DNA of 64,000 nt from Pseudonocardia cypriaca. GTDB lineage: Bacteria; Actinomycetota; Actinomycetes; Mycobacteriales; Pseudonocardiaceae. Every line of letters begins with the position of its first letter. Position 1 is the first letter of the stretch. A program made the position numbers and the translations under genes. The stretch spans positions 62,001 to 126,000 of the forward strand of contig NZ_VFPH01000001.1 in NCBI RefSeq assembly GCF_006717045.1. The letters run 5' to 3'. The notes under the pieces are model-generated. The model had not been told where the DNA came from. It worked only from the letters and a program-made list of their open reading frames with translations, and did no database searches. This document shows, one piece after another, positions 11,962 to 20,086 of this stretch.

Positions 11962-12520
11962 GGGCGGCCGTGGCCTGTGCGCGGCGGGGTTCGCGTGGCG
12001 CGCCGAGCAACCGCACCGCGGTGCACCGCCACCGACCGTCGGTGCGCTCGAACCGGGCGGCGAGTGCGCGCACGGCGCCGTCGATCTCGCACGGCACGGC
12101 GATCTCGGCTACGCCTGATCGGGGCATGCACAGCCGCATCCGGCCGCGCCGGATCGGCGCCTTGGTGAGGCGTCGACCCGGGATGGCCCGCCAGTAGCGC
12201 AGGGGTTCGGGCGCGAAGTACGGCTCGAGCTGGAGGGGTGAGCGCCTGCCGCCGAGCACCTCGATGGCGAGGCGCAGGATCCGGGTGACGCCGTGGTGCG
12301 CCTCGACGAACTCGCGCGCCGCGCTCGACGCGCGCTCGTGCAGGTGCGGTACGGCCAGCCCGGCGCGAACCGGTGCCTCGCCGGGTCCCGGCTCGTAGTG
12401 GACCGGTCGCAGGCGGGGCCGGATGGGATCGGCGGCCGGGTCGGGCGGGGCGATCGTCATGGCGCGATCGTCCCGGCCGCGAGCTGCTCGCGAGGGCCGA
12501 ACGAGTTGCTTCGCATCCAT

Positions 12521-12554
12521 ACGGTACGTGCGCGCATCGTCGCCGTCGTACCGT
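12521..12554. promoter_or_regulatory. Candidate MarR operator (8-bp dyad) in divergent promoter region
   Basis: ACGGTACG at 12521-12528 and CGTACCGT at 12547-12554 are exact reverse complements 18 bases apart. They lie in the 100-bp gap between the divergent Rv3235-like gene and the MarR gene, ending 6 bases before the MarR start. Autoregulation by the MarR protein is inferred. Confidence 0.4.
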
Positions 12555-12560
12555 CGCGGC

Positions 12561-12992
12561 GTGGATCCGGCGACCGAGCCGCTCGACCGGCTGCTCGTAC
12601 GCACCGGGCTGGCCGTGCAGCGGTTCACGCGGAGGGTGGCCGCCGCCCACGGGCTGAGCGCCACCGCCCTCGATGTGCTCGGTGCGCTCGTCGAGCTCGA
12701 CGAGGTGTCGCACCGCGACCTGGCAGGCGCCCTCCGGCTCGCCCCCGCCACGCTCACCCCGGTCCTCGACGCGCTGGAAGGGGCGGGAGCGCTCACGCGC
12801 GTGCGGGACGGCTCCGACCGCCGGGTCGTGCGGGTCTCGATCACCGAGCGGGGCAGGCAGCGGTACGCCGAGGCTTCAGCGGGTGTCACGGACGCGGTGG
12901 CCCGCCTGCCCACGCCGTCCGGCGAGCAGGTCGAGCTGATCCGCGCCCACCTGCTCGACGTGCTGGAGGCGGTGGACCGCGCCGCGCCGTGA
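12561..12992 (+). CDS. MarR-family transcriptional regulator
   Basis: Dimeric winged-helix regulator of 143 residues. The recognition region reads HRDLAGALRLAPATLTPVLDAL near residues 52-73, followed by the wing RVRDGSDRRVVRVSITERG. The dimerisation helices are the N-terminal stretch and the last 35 residues. The GTG at 12561 is chosen because it gives the family-sized N-terminus just after the dyad at 12521-12554. The ligand is unknown. It is divergent from the Rv3235-like gene, and no obvious structural target gene follows. Confidence 0.85.
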   Translation: MDPATEPLDRLLVRTGLAVQRFTRRVAAAHGLSATALDVLGALVELDEVSHRDLAGALRLAPATLTPVLDALEGAGALTRVRDGSDRRVVRVSITERGRQRYAEASAGVTDAVARLPTPSGEQVELIRAHLLDVLEAVDRAAP

Positions 12993-13012
12993 CACCGGTT
13001 GCGGCGAGCTCC

Positions 13013-13177
13013 TCAACGAGCGCGTCCTGGGCCGTGACCATCGGTCCGACGCCGGTCCTCGGCGCGATCGATGATCCGTGTGATGAATGCGAGCGCAGCG
13101 ATGAGGGTGAGGATCGCCGGGAGGAAGGTGGTGACGGTCCAGTACTGGAGCACGATCTCCCAGACCGTGGGCTGCAT
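13013..13177 (-). CDS. Small single-pass membrane protein, 54 residues
   Basis: Short reading frame with an excellent ribosome binding site, CGGAGG, 7 bases before the ATG at 13177. The product begins MQPTVWEIVLQYWTVTTF. One hydrophobic segment lies at about residues 17-33 and is followed by ITRIIDRAEDRRR, a positively charged cytoplasmic-type end, so the N-terminus probably faces out. It ends 20 bases from the convergent MarR stop. I do not recognise the family. It may be a small component of a membrane complex or simply an orphan; no partner is seen nearby. Confidence 0.65.
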   Translation of the reverse strand: MQPTVWEIVLQYWTVTTFLPAILTLIAALAFITRIIDRAEDRRRTDGHGPGRAR

Positions 13178-13411
13178 CTAGATCCTCCGATGGCACGAAC
13201 GCGGCGGTCACCGCGATCGTCCAGCCCTTCGCTGCCATGCCGTTGCCAGCGGGCTGCCGGGCAGGTGCCCTGATCACCGGTTCCGTGGCCCCGGTCGAGC
13301 ACGCCCGGCGTCGAGCACCAGCCGGGACGGCGCCGGCTCCACGACCGGGCCGTAGCTCACGCCGTGCAGTCGGTGCGTGCGGGGCGAAGTCGGTGTGCGA
13401 CGGTCGAGCGC

Positions 13412-13789
13412 ATGGCACTGCGGGCGCTGGTGATGGACTACGCGGGGGTGCTCACCGACGGGCCGCAGCTGCTCGACGTGGTCCGACGGGTGCGCTCTGC
13501 CGGGGTGCCCACCGCGCTCGTGACCGACGCGGAGACGGTGCCGGAGGACTGCGCCGCCGCGTTCGACCTGGTGGTGCTCGGCGCCGCGCTGGGCGTTCGG
13601 AAGCCGGATCCGGAGCTGTACCGGCAGGTGGCCGCCCGGCTCGGGGTGGCCGTCACCGGCTGCGTGGTGGTCGACGACCACGCGCGCAACGTGCGCGGCG
13701 CCCGCGCCGCGGGCGCGGTGGTGGTGCACCACCACGAAGAAGCGGCCACGATCGCCGAGGTGGAGGCCCTGTTCGACCTACCGGTCTGA
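13412..13789 (+). CDS. Short HAD-like protein lacking the catalytic general acid
   Basis: Haloacid-dehalogenase-like fold of 125 residues, with motif I MDYAGVLTDG, motif II ALVTDAE, the KPDPELY motif and motif IV VVVDDHARNVRGARAAG. The cap domain of ordinary HAD-IA phosphatases is missing, so it is about half normal length. In motif I the second Asp of DxD is Ala, which removes the usual general acid. It may be a minimal phosphatase, a binding protein or a reduced relic. No RBS stands out before the ATG at 13412; the upstream 230 bp (13178-13411) show nothing recognisable. Confidence 0.75.
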   Translation: MALRALVMDYAGVLTDGPQLLDVVRRVRSAGVPTALVTDAETVPEDCAAAFDLVVLGAALGVRKPDPELYRQVAARLGVAVTGCVVVDDHARNVRGARAAGAVVVHHHEEAATIAEVEALFDLPV

Positions 13790-13957
13790 GCCCTCGTCGT
13801 CGTCCGGTCCGTCACCGCGGCGCGGCATGGCGGCGGCCTGGGGCTCGTCCGGCGGCGCCGGGTCGTCCCCGGTGCCGCTGGTCGTGGCGTCGCGCAGGAT
13901 GTTCTCGAGGAAGCCTTCCTCGCCGGGGGCGGACCGTTCCTCGCGCTCGTCTCCCAT
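13778..13957 (-). CDS. Small acidic hypothetical protein, 59 residues
   Basis: A short frame starting at ATG 13957 (MGDEREERSAPGEEGFLENI), rich in Asp, Glu and Pro and probably disordered. The stop at 13778 overlaps the 3' end of the convergent HAD-like gene by 12 bases. I do not recognise the family. Third-position GC bias and an N-terminal FLENILRDA helix-like stretch argue for a real gene, but the RBS is weak, so this is a tentative call. Confidence 0.4.
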   Translation of the reverse strand: MGDEREERSAPGEEGFLENILRDATTSGTGDDPAPPDEPQAAAMPRRGDGPDDDEGSDR

Positions 13958-14025
13958 GCGGGAGGAGTCTCCGGAGCGGCCCGGCCCCAAACGACCTGAT
14001 CAGTGCTGGGTCGAACGGTGGGGGA

Positions 14026-14235
14026 TCACTGCGGCGGAGGCGGCGGCTCCTCCTCGGGGGCCCTGGTGGTGTCGCCTTCGCCCGTCATCTCCTGCAGCTT
14101 GTCGACGCCCTGGTCGATGTGCTCGTCGTGGCCGGCGAAGCGCTCCTTGCCCATCTCACCGGCTCTGTCCAGGCCCTGGTCGACCTTGTCGTCGTGCTGG
14201 TCCATCAGTTCCCTGGCTTTGTCCATGAAACCCAT
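14026..14235 (-). CDS. Antitoxin-like small protein (MT0933/Rv0909-type family)
   Basis: Protein of 69 residues beginning MGFMDKARELMDQHDDKVD and continuing with the repeated pattern DKVDQGLDRAGE / EHIDQGVDKLQEMTG. This is the signature of the small actinobacterial family named after the M. tuberculosis antitoxin Rv0909 (MT0933). No Rv0910-like toxin gene is adjacent, so an antitoxin role here is unsupported by context. The C-terminal tail ends in a Pro run (EEEPPPPPQ). The conserved MGFMDKA start decides the ATG at 14235. Confidence 0.75.
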   Translation of the reverse strand: MGFMDKARELMDQHDDKVDQGLDRAGEMGKERFAGHDEHIDQGVDKLQEMTGEGDTTRAPEEEPPPPPQ

Positions 14236-14276
14236 GCCTGCACCATGGCCCTGCTGCGCCGCTCGTGCAGCACGTC

Positions 14277-15497
14277 TCACTCCTTCGGGCGTAGCCGGAC
14301 GTGTGACGGGCGCAGGTCGTCGACGCTGTTGACGCCGATCAGCTGCAGGGTGCGCACGATCTCGGCGGCCAGGATCGTGACGGCCTTCTCGACGCCGAGC
14401 CGGCCGCCCGCCATCAGGCCGTAGAGGTACGCGCGTCCGACCAGGGCGGCGCGGGCGCCGAGCGCGACGGCCGCGAGTACGTCGGCGCCGTGGGTGACTC
14501 CGGTGTCGATGAGGACCTCGGCGCGGTCGCCGAGGGCCTGGACGGTGGGCTCGACCAGCTCCAGCGGCACGGGAGCGCGGTCGAGCTGGCGGCCGCCGTG
14601 GTTGGACAGGAGCACGGCGTCGGCGCCCGCGTCGACCACGCGCACGGCGTCGTCCACGCTCTGGATGCCCTTGATCACGAGCTTGCCCGGCCAGGTCTCG
14701 CGCAGCCACGCGACGTCGTCGATGGTGAGGGCGGGGTCGAAGACCCGGTTGATCATGTCTTCGACCGAGCCGTAGGTGGCGTCGAGGCTGGCGAAGTTCA
14801 GCGGCTCGGTGGTGAGCATGTTGAACCACCAGTGCGGGTGGCGGGCGCCGTCGAGGAAGGTACGCAGCGTCAGTGCGGGCGGGATCGTGAGCCCGTTGCG
14901 GATGTCGCGCAGCCGCGCCCCGCCGACCGGGGTGTCGACGGTGAGCATCATGGTGTCGTAGCCGGCTGCTGCGGCGCGCTGCACGAGGTCCTTGGCGGGG
15001 GCGCGGTCGCGCCACAGGTAGAGCTGGAACCACTTGCGGGCCCGGGGCGCAGCAGCCGCAACGTCCTCGATGGTGGTGGTGCCCATCGTGGAGAGCGTGT
15101 ACGGGATGTCGAACTCCTGCGCCACGGACGCGACGGCGGGCTCGCCGGAGTGGTGCATCATCCGCGTGAAGCCGGTGGGGGCGAACGCGAGCGGCAGGCT
15201 CGCCCGGCGGCCGAGGATCTCCCGCCCGGTGTCGGTCTCCGAGACGTCGCGCAGGACGGTCGGGGTGAACTCGACCCGGGCGTAGGCCCGGCGGGCGCGC
15301 TGCAGCGAGAGCTCCCCGTCGGCGGCGCCGTCGACGTAGTCGAACACCGCGCGCGGGGTGCGCCTGCGCGCGATCGTCCGCAGGTCCGCGATGCTCGCCG
15401 CGCGCCGCAACCGCCGCTCGTCCGCGTCCCACACGAACGGGGCCGGCCGCAGCAGGGGGCGCAGTTCGGACGGGCGGGGCATCCGGCGCTGGACCAT
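14277..15497 (-). CDS. lldD: FMN-dependent alpha-hydroxy-acid dehydrogenase (L-lactate dehydrogenase, LldD type)
   Basis: Oxidises L-lactate or a related 2-hydroxy acid to the keto acid using FMN. The TIM barrel starts with YVDGAADGE and shows the FMN/substrate motifs LPLAFAPTGFTRM, LYLWRDR, LVIKGIQSVDDA, the catalytic His in LLSNHGGRQLD, and LIDTGVTHGADVLAA. The length of 406 residues is normal. It is divergent from a TetR regulator that starts 85 bp away. Substrate is inferred from the family; other 2-hydroxy acids or a mycofactocin-linked role cannot be excluded. Confidence 0.88.
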   Translation of the reverse strand: MVQRRMPRPSELRPLLRPAPFVWDADERRLRRAASIADLRTIARRRTPRAVFDYVDGAADGELSLQRARRAYARVEFTPTVLRDVSETDTGREILGRRASLPLAFAPTGFTRMMHHSGEPAVASVAQEFDIPYTLSTMGTTTIEDVAAAAPRARKWFQLYLWRDRAPAKDLVQRAAAAGYDTMMLTVDTPVGGARLRDIRNGLTIPPALTLRTFLDGARHPHWWFNMLTTEPLNFASLDATYGSVEDMINRVFDPALTIDDVAWLRETWPGKLVIKGIQSVDDAVRVVDAGADAVLLSNHGGRQLDRAPVPLELVEPTVQALGDRAEVLIDTGVTHGADVLAAVALGARAALVGRAYLYGLMAGGRLGVEKAVTILAAEIVRTLQLIGVNSVDDLRPSHVRLRPKE

Positions 15498-15582
15498 GCA
15501 GCCACCCTATGTCGCGCACCGCCGACTGCGAGGTCGTCGAGGTCGGCGCTCGTACGCTGGGCCGGAGAACACGCGAGAGGGG

Positions 15583-16284
15583 ATGATCGAGATCGCCACC
15601 CAGGCCGGCGCGGCCGCGCAGCCCCGCACGCCCCTGAGCAAGGCGCGGGTCCTGGACGCCGCCGTCGCGCTCGCCGACGAGGGCGGCGTCGACGCTCTCA
15701 GCATGCGCAGGATCGCGCAGGCGCTCGGCGTCGTGCCCATGGCGCTGTACAAGCACGTGGCCAACAAGAACGAGCTGCTGGACGGCATGATCGACGTCGT
15801 CATCGGCGAGATCGACCCGCCCGCCGACGGGGCCGACTGGAAGACTGCCATCCGTCGGCGGGTGTTGTCGGCCCGCCGCATGCTCCTGCGCCACCCGTGG
15901 GCCTCGGGCGTCATCGAGTCGCGGATGAAGGCGCGGGCCAACCCGACCCTCGTGGTGATGGAGTACCTGGACTCGATGATCGGGATCTTCCGGGGAGGGG
16001 GGTTCTCGATCGACTTGACCCATCACGCGATGCACGTCATGGGCAGCCGCCTGCTGGGTTTCTCCCAGGAGTTGTTCGAGGACGGCGCCGGCCGTGACCC
16101 GGAGCCGGACATGCCGCCGCCCGAGGAGATCGCCGCGCGTTTCCCGCACATCGCCGAGCTGGCCATGGCGGTCGCCCACGACGACGAGTCGGTCGTCGGC
16201 TCGGGCTGCGACGACCAGTTCGAGTTCGAGTTCGCCCTCGACCTGACGTTGGACGGCCTTGAGCGGCTCCACGGCGACCCCTGA
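15583..16284 (+). CDS. TetR-family repressor (TetR_C type)
   Basis: Repressor of 233 residues. The HTH spans about residues 18-62 with RRIAQALGVVPMALYKHVANK, and the C-terminal part resembles the tetracycline-repressor all-alpha ligand domain. The start ATG at 15583 follows GAGAGGGG. Downstream lie two palindromic operators (16300-16316 and 16335-16349) in the promoter of an oxidoreductase gene, which is the likely target. No copy of the operator is seen before the repressor gene itself. Confidence 0.88.
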   Translation: MIEIATQAGAAAQPRTPLSKARVLDAAVALADEGGVDALSMRRIAQALGVVPMALYKHVANKNELLDGMIDVVIGEIDPPADGADWKTAIRRRVLSARRMLLRHPWASGVIESRMKARANPTLVVMEYLDSMIGIFRGGGFSIDLTHHAMHVMGSRLLGFSQELFEDGAGRDPEPDMPPPEEIAARFPHIAELAMAVAHDDESVVGSGCDDQFEFEFALDLTLDGLERLHGDP

Positions 16285-16293
16285 CAATCGGTC

Positions 16294-16322
16294 TTGACCG
16301 GTGTATGGCGTACACCTAGTGT
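16294..16322 (+). promoter_or_regulatory. Promoter of the oxidoreductase gene with operator O1 in the -35/-10 spacer
   Basis: A -35 box TTGACC (16294-16299) and a -10 box TAGTGT (16317-16322) are 17 bases apart. The spacer, 16300-16316, is itself a palindrome with arms GGTGTA and TACACC around TGGCG. A repressor bound there would cover both boxes. Binding by the adjacent TetR protein is inferred. Confidence 0.7.
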
Positions 16323-16334
16323 GCTCCACGACGG

Positions 16335-16349
16335 GTGTACGCAGTACAC
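16335..16349. promoter_or_regulatory. Second operator O2 (GTGTAC-GCA-GTACAC)
   Basis: A perfect 6-bp dyad around GCA, centred 34 bases downstream of the centre of O1, with the same GTGTA/TACAC core. It lies just after the predicted transcription start and 23 bases before the GTG of the oxidoreductase gene. Confidence 0.65.
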
Positions 16350-16372
16350 TGCCGATCGATGGGGAGACGCCG

Positions 16373-17368
16373 GTGAAGGCGATCGTCCAAGAGCGTTTCG
16401 GTCCGCCCGACGTCCTGCGGCTGGCCGACATCGACCCGCCCCGCACCGGCCCCGGCGATGTCCTGGTCCGGGTGCACGCCGCCGCGTTGAACCCCTACGA
16501 CTGGCACATGATGCGCGGCGACCCGTTCGCCGCACGCCTGACACCCGGCGTGGGCCTGACCCGCCCGAAATCTCCGGTGCTCGGCATCGATGCGGCAGGC
16601 GTGGTCGAGGCGGTCGGCGTTGACGTGCGCGGACTGCGCCCCGGCGACGAGGTGCAGGGCTTCTGCCCGGGCTCGTGCGCCGAGTACGCACGCACCACCC
16701 CGGACCTGCTCGTGCCCAAGCCCGCAGGCCTGACCTTCGAGCAGGCCGCGGCCGTCCCGATGGCCGCGGTGACCGCCCTGCGCGGCATCCGGACCGTCGG
16801 GCGGGCCCGGGCCGGGTGGCGGGTGCTGGTCAACGGTGCCGGCGGCGGGGTGGGGACCTTCGCCGTGCAGATCGGAGCCGCGCTCGGCGCGGAGGTAACC
16901 GGGGTGTGCAGCACCCGCAACCTGGAGCTGGTGCGTTCACTGGGTGCCGCCCAGGTGATCGACTACACGCGAGAGGACTTCACCGACCCCGGCAGCCGCG
17001 GGCGTTACGACCTCGTCCTGGACAACGTCGGCAACCAGCCGCTGGGCCGGCTGCGTCGGGTGCTCACGCCGGCCGGCACGCTGGTGGCCAACGGCGGCGG
17101 CTCGCCCGGCCACGTGTTCGGCGCGATCGGCGCCATGCTGCGGGTGCTGGTGGTCAACGCGTTCGTCCGCCAGCAGCTGCGGGTGATCCTCCCGGCCGCG
17201 CCGGCCGGGCCGACCCACGAGGACCTCGTGGCGGTCACCGCGCTGATCGAGGCCGGCACGCTCGCCCCGGTCGTCGACCGGACGTACACCCTGGCTGACG
17301 CGGCTGAGGGCGTGCGCCACGTGGAGCAGGGCCACGCCCGGGGCAAGGCCGTCGTCGTCGTGCAGTGA
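16373..17368 (+). CDS. Zinc-independent NAD(P)H:quinone oxidoreductase-like MDR protein
   Basis: Medium-chain dehydrogenase/reductase of the quinone oxidoreductase class. The GroES-like domain starts MKAIVQERFGPPDVL; the Rossmann motif is VLVNGAGGGVGTFAVQIG near residue 150. Catalytic zinc ligands of alcohol dehydrogenases are absent. The length of 331 residues is normal. The GTG at 16373 follows GGGGAG. It sits directly behind the two TetR operators, so it is probably induced by a ligand it then reduces; the substrate is unknown. Confidence 0.88.
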   Translation: MKAIVQERFGPPDVLRLADIDPPRTGPGDVLVRVHAAALNPYDWHMMRGDPFAARLTPGVGLTRPKSPVLGIDAAGVVEAVGVDVRGLRPGDEVQGFCPGSCAEYARTTPDLLVPKPAGLTFEQAAAVPMAAVTALRGIRTVGRARAGWRVLVNGAGGGVGTFAVQIGAALGAEVTGVCSTRNLELVRSLGAAQVIDYTREDFTDPGSRGRYDLVLDNVGNQPLGRLRRVLTPAGTLVANGGGSPGHVFGAIGAMLRVLVVNAFVRQQLRVILPAAPAGPTHEDLVAVTALIEAGTLAPVVDRTYTLADAAEGVRHVEQGHARGKAVVVVQ

Positions 17369-17371
17369 GCG

Positions 17372-18139
17372 TCAGGGCGACCCGAAGCGGCGGCGAGACA
17401 GCTCGAACGCCGCCACCGCCCCCGCGCTCGCCACCCCGAGCGACTCGACGCCGCCGTGCATCGGGATGGCGAGCATCCCGTCGAGCAGGGGACGGACCGA
17501 CGCCGAGAGACCCTCGGTCTCGTTGCCCAGCACGAGCGCGACCCGGTCGGGCAGCGCGGTGTCGAGCAGCGAGTCGCCGCGGGCGTCCAGGCCGTACAGC
17601 GCGAACCCCGCCTCGGCCAGCGCCGTGCACCCCTCCTCGACGGTGCCGGAGCGCAGTACCGGCGCGCGGAACGCGATCCCCGCCGACGCCTTGACCACCA
17701 GCGGGTCGATGGCGGGCAGCCCGCGCCGCGCCAGCAGCACGCCGTCCAGCCCCGCCGCGGTGGCGCTGCGCAGGATCATCCCGACGTTGGCGGGGTTGGT
17801 CAGCCGGTCGAGCACCAGCACGGCGGCCGGCGCACCGGGGCGCAGCGCGGCCGTGAACTCGGCGACGGGGGCCATCCGCGGCGCGACGACGTCGGCGAGC
17901 ACGCCCTGGTCGTGCCGCCCGTTGCCGGCGAGCACCTTGACCCGGTGCGCCGACGCCCGCTGGACCGGGACGCCCCGGCCGCGGGCGGCGTCGAGGATGG
18001 CCCGGACGGGCTCGCCGCGCGCCCCCTCGGCGAGCACGACCTTGTCCACGCGCAACGCCTCGTCGTCGAGCGCCTCGAGCACGGGCTTGCGGCCGTACAC
18101 CGTGATGAAGGTGTCCTTCGGAGACCGCTCGCCCGCCAT
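17372..18139 (-). CDS. TrmH/SpoU-family RNA 2'-O-methyltransferase
   Basis: SPOUT-fold enzyme that methylates ribose 2'-OH in rRNA or tRNA, resembling RlmB-type 23S rRNA methyltransferases. The N-terminal substrate-binding domain includes YGRKPVLEAL. The SPOUT motifs are LDRLTNPANVGMILRSA, LVLGNETEGLS and IPMHGGVESLGVASAGA. In the last motif the usual SLNVS Asn is Gly, a change that may matter. 255 residues. It is convergent with the oxidoreductase (3-bp gap) and divergent from the WS/DGAT gene (22-bp gap). Confidence 0.85.
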   Translation of the reverse strand: MAGERSPKDTFITVYGRKPVLEALDDEALRVDKVVLAEGARGEPVRAILDAARGRGVPVQRASAHRVKVLAGNGRHDQGVLADVVAPRMAPVAEFTAALRPGAPAAVLVLDRLTNPANVGMILRSATAAGLDGVLLARRGLPAIDPLVVKASAGIAFRAPVLRSGTVEEGCTALAEAGFALYGLDARGDSLLDTALPDRVALVLGNETEGLSASVRPLLDGMLAIPMHGGVESLGVASAGAVAAFELSRRRFGSP

Positions 18140-18161
18140 GTACCGAGCCTAGGATCAGAGA

Positions 18162-19571
18162 ATGCCGCCCCGGCTCTCGGCCCTCGACGCGTCGTTCCTG
18201 TACCTCGAGCAACCCACGACTCCGATGCACGTCGGGGCCGTGTCGGTCTTCCGGCGGCCGCGGCGCGGGTTCGACTACGACCGCCTCGTCGATCTCGTCG
18301 AGCAGCGCATCGCGCTCGTGCCGAGGTACCGGCAGAAGGTGCGGTACGTACCGGGCAACCTCGCGCGGCCGGTGTGGATCGACGACCCGGACTTCGACGT
18401 CGCCTACCACGTCCGCCGCTCCGCGCTGCCGAAGCCCGGCTCCGAGGAACAGCTCACCGAGCTCGTCGCGCGCCTGATGTCGCGCCCGCTGGACCACACG
18501 CGCCCGCTCTGGGAGATGTACCTGGTCGAAGGGCTCGCCCAGGGCCGCATCGCCATCGTCACGAAGACGCACCAGGCGATGGTCGACGGCATCAGCGCGA
18601 TCGACATCGGGCAGGTGATCCTCGACGTCTCGGCCGAGCCGCGGGTGGTGCCCGAGGAGCTGTGGATGCCCCGGCCCGAGCCGTCGGGCGTCGAGCTGGT
18701 GCTCGGCGCCGTGGCGGACGCCGTCGCGCGGCCCGGGGAGATCGTCGACAACGTGCGGGTGGCCGCCGGAGACGCGATGGCCACCGTCGACAAGATCACC
18801 GGTGCGGCCGGCAAGCTGTTCTCGATGGCCTGGGCGGCGAGCAGGCCCGCGCCGGGTACCCCGCTCAACGTGGACATCTCCACGCAGCGCCGGTTCGCCG
18901 TGGCCCGCGCCGAGCTGGAGGACTACCGCCGGGTGCGGGCGGCGCACGGCTGCACCGTGAACGACGTGGTGCTCAGCGTCATCTCGGGTGCGCTGCGCAA
19001 CTGGCTGCTCTCCCGCGGCGAGCCGGTCACGCCATCGTCCACGGTGCGGGCGATGGTGCCCCTCTCGGTCCGCGGCGAGGCCGACGTACCCAGCTCCGCG
19101 ACGGCGGGCTCGCTGGGCAACCGGGTCTCCTCGTTCCTCGTGGAGCTGCCTGTCGGCGAGCCGAGCCCGGTGGTGCGGCTGCACCACGTCACGCACGCGA
19201 TGCGCGAGCACACCTCCAACGGGCAGTCGGTCGGCGCCGACACCCTGGTCCGGATCGGCGGGTTCGCTCCCCCTACGCTGCACGCTCTGGGCGCGCGTGC
19301 CGCGAGCGGGTTCTCGAAGCGGATCTTCAACTTGGTGGTGACGAACGTGCCGGGACCGCAGTTCCCGCTCTACGCCGCTGGCGCCCGGATGCTCGAGATG
19401 TTCCCCGTCGTCCCGCTCGCGAAGGGTCAGGCCCTCGCGATCGGGCTCACGTCGTACGACGGCGGGGTCTACTACGGGTTCAACGGGGACCGCGACGCCA
19501 TGCACGATCTCGACGTGCTCGCCGGGCTGGTGCACGAGTCCCTCGACGAGCTCCTGACCACGGTGGCGTGA
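18162..19571 (+). CDS. WS/DGAT-family acyltransferase with altered active-site motif
   Basis: Wax ester synthase/acyl-CoA:diacylglycerol acyltransferase family, which makes storage lipids from acyl-CoA. It has the family start MPPRLSALDASFLYLE, PLWEMYLVEGL and the C-terminal NVPGPQFPLYAAG motif in 469 residues. The catalytic HHxxxDG motif reads HQAMVDG (His137, Gln138, Asp142), so the second His is Gln. M. tuberculosis has WS/DGAT genes at the equivalent place. It may be an altered or non-canonical acyltransferase. Confidence 0.88.
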   Translation: MPPRLSALDASFLYLEQPTTPMHVGAVSVFRRPRRGFDYDRLVDLVEQRIALVPRYRQKVRYVPGNLARPVWIDDPDFDVAYHVRRSALPKPGSEEQLTELVARLMSRPLDHTRPLWEMYLVEGLAQGRIAIVTKTHQAMVDGISAIDIGQVILDVSAEPRVVPEELWMPRPEPSGVELVLGAVADAVARPGEIVDNVRVAAGDAMATVDKITGAAGKLFSMAWAASRPAPGTPLNVDISTQRRFAVARAELEDYRRVRAAHGCTVNDVVLSVISGALRNWLLSRGEPVTPSSTVRAMVPLSVRGEADVPSSATAGSLGNRVSSFLVELPVGEPSPVVRLHHVTHAMREHTSNGQSVGADTLVRIGGFAPPTLHALGARAASGFSKRIFNLVVTNVPGPQFPLYAAGARMLEMFPVVPLAKGQALAIGLTSYDGGVYYGFNGDRDAMHDLDVLAGLVHESLDELLTTVA

Positions 19572-19575
19572 ACTC

Positions 19576-20085
19576 ATGCGTGTCTACGTACCGGCCACAT
19601 GGCCGATGTTGCGGACGTTGGTCAAGACGGGGGTGGTCGACCCGATCGGCGGCACCGCCTTCGCCCTCACCCCCGCCCTGCGGGAGGCGTACATCAGCGG
19701 CGACGACGAGGAGCTCGAGTTCGCGGCCATGACCCACGCGGCCCGCGCGTCGCTGCGGCTGCTCTCGGTCGAGTTCGGGCTCGGAGAGGACTCCACGCCC
19801 GCGCGGCGGGTGGTGGTGTCCGCCGACCTCGAGAACGTGACGCTGCGCCCCGACCTCGACGACGGCGTCGTGCGGATCTCGGGCGCCGTGCCGTTCGAGT
19901 CGATCGCGGCGGTGCACGTCGACACCGAGGAGGCCGAGTACGCCGTGCGCGAGGCCGCGGGTGCCGTCGATGCGGCCGACCTCGGCGACCTCGACGCCGA
20001 GTTCCTCGTGGGCGAGGCGGAGGACCACGACCTGGCCTGGTACGACCCCTCCGAGGTGGCGTTCCTGGTGGAGGGCCAGGCCTAG
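19576..20085 (+). CDS. DUF6912-like conserved actinobacterial protein
   Basis: Cytoplasmic protein of 169 residues starting MRVYVPATWPMLRTLVKTG, which I recognise as a conserved actinobacterial family (DUF6912). The middle has PARRVVVSADLENVTLRPD, and the C-terminal third is highly acidic. The start ATG lies 4 bases after the WS/DGAT stop, so the two are probably co-transcribed. Function is unknown. Confidence 0.82.
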   Translation: MRVYVPATWPMLRTLVKTGVVDPIGGTAFALTPALREAYISGDDEELEFAAMTHAARASLRLLSVEFGLGEDSTPARRVVVSADLENVTLRPDLDDGVVRISGAVPFESIAAVHVDTEEAEYAVREAAGAVDAADLGDLDAEFLVGEAEDHDLAWYDPSEVAFLVEGQA

Positions 20086-20086
20086 G

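Noticed and set aside
14026..14235. A toxin-antitoxin pair
   Set aside because: The antitoxin-like gene has no neighbouring START-domain or other toxin gene; neighbours are an acidic small protein and lactate dehydrogenase.
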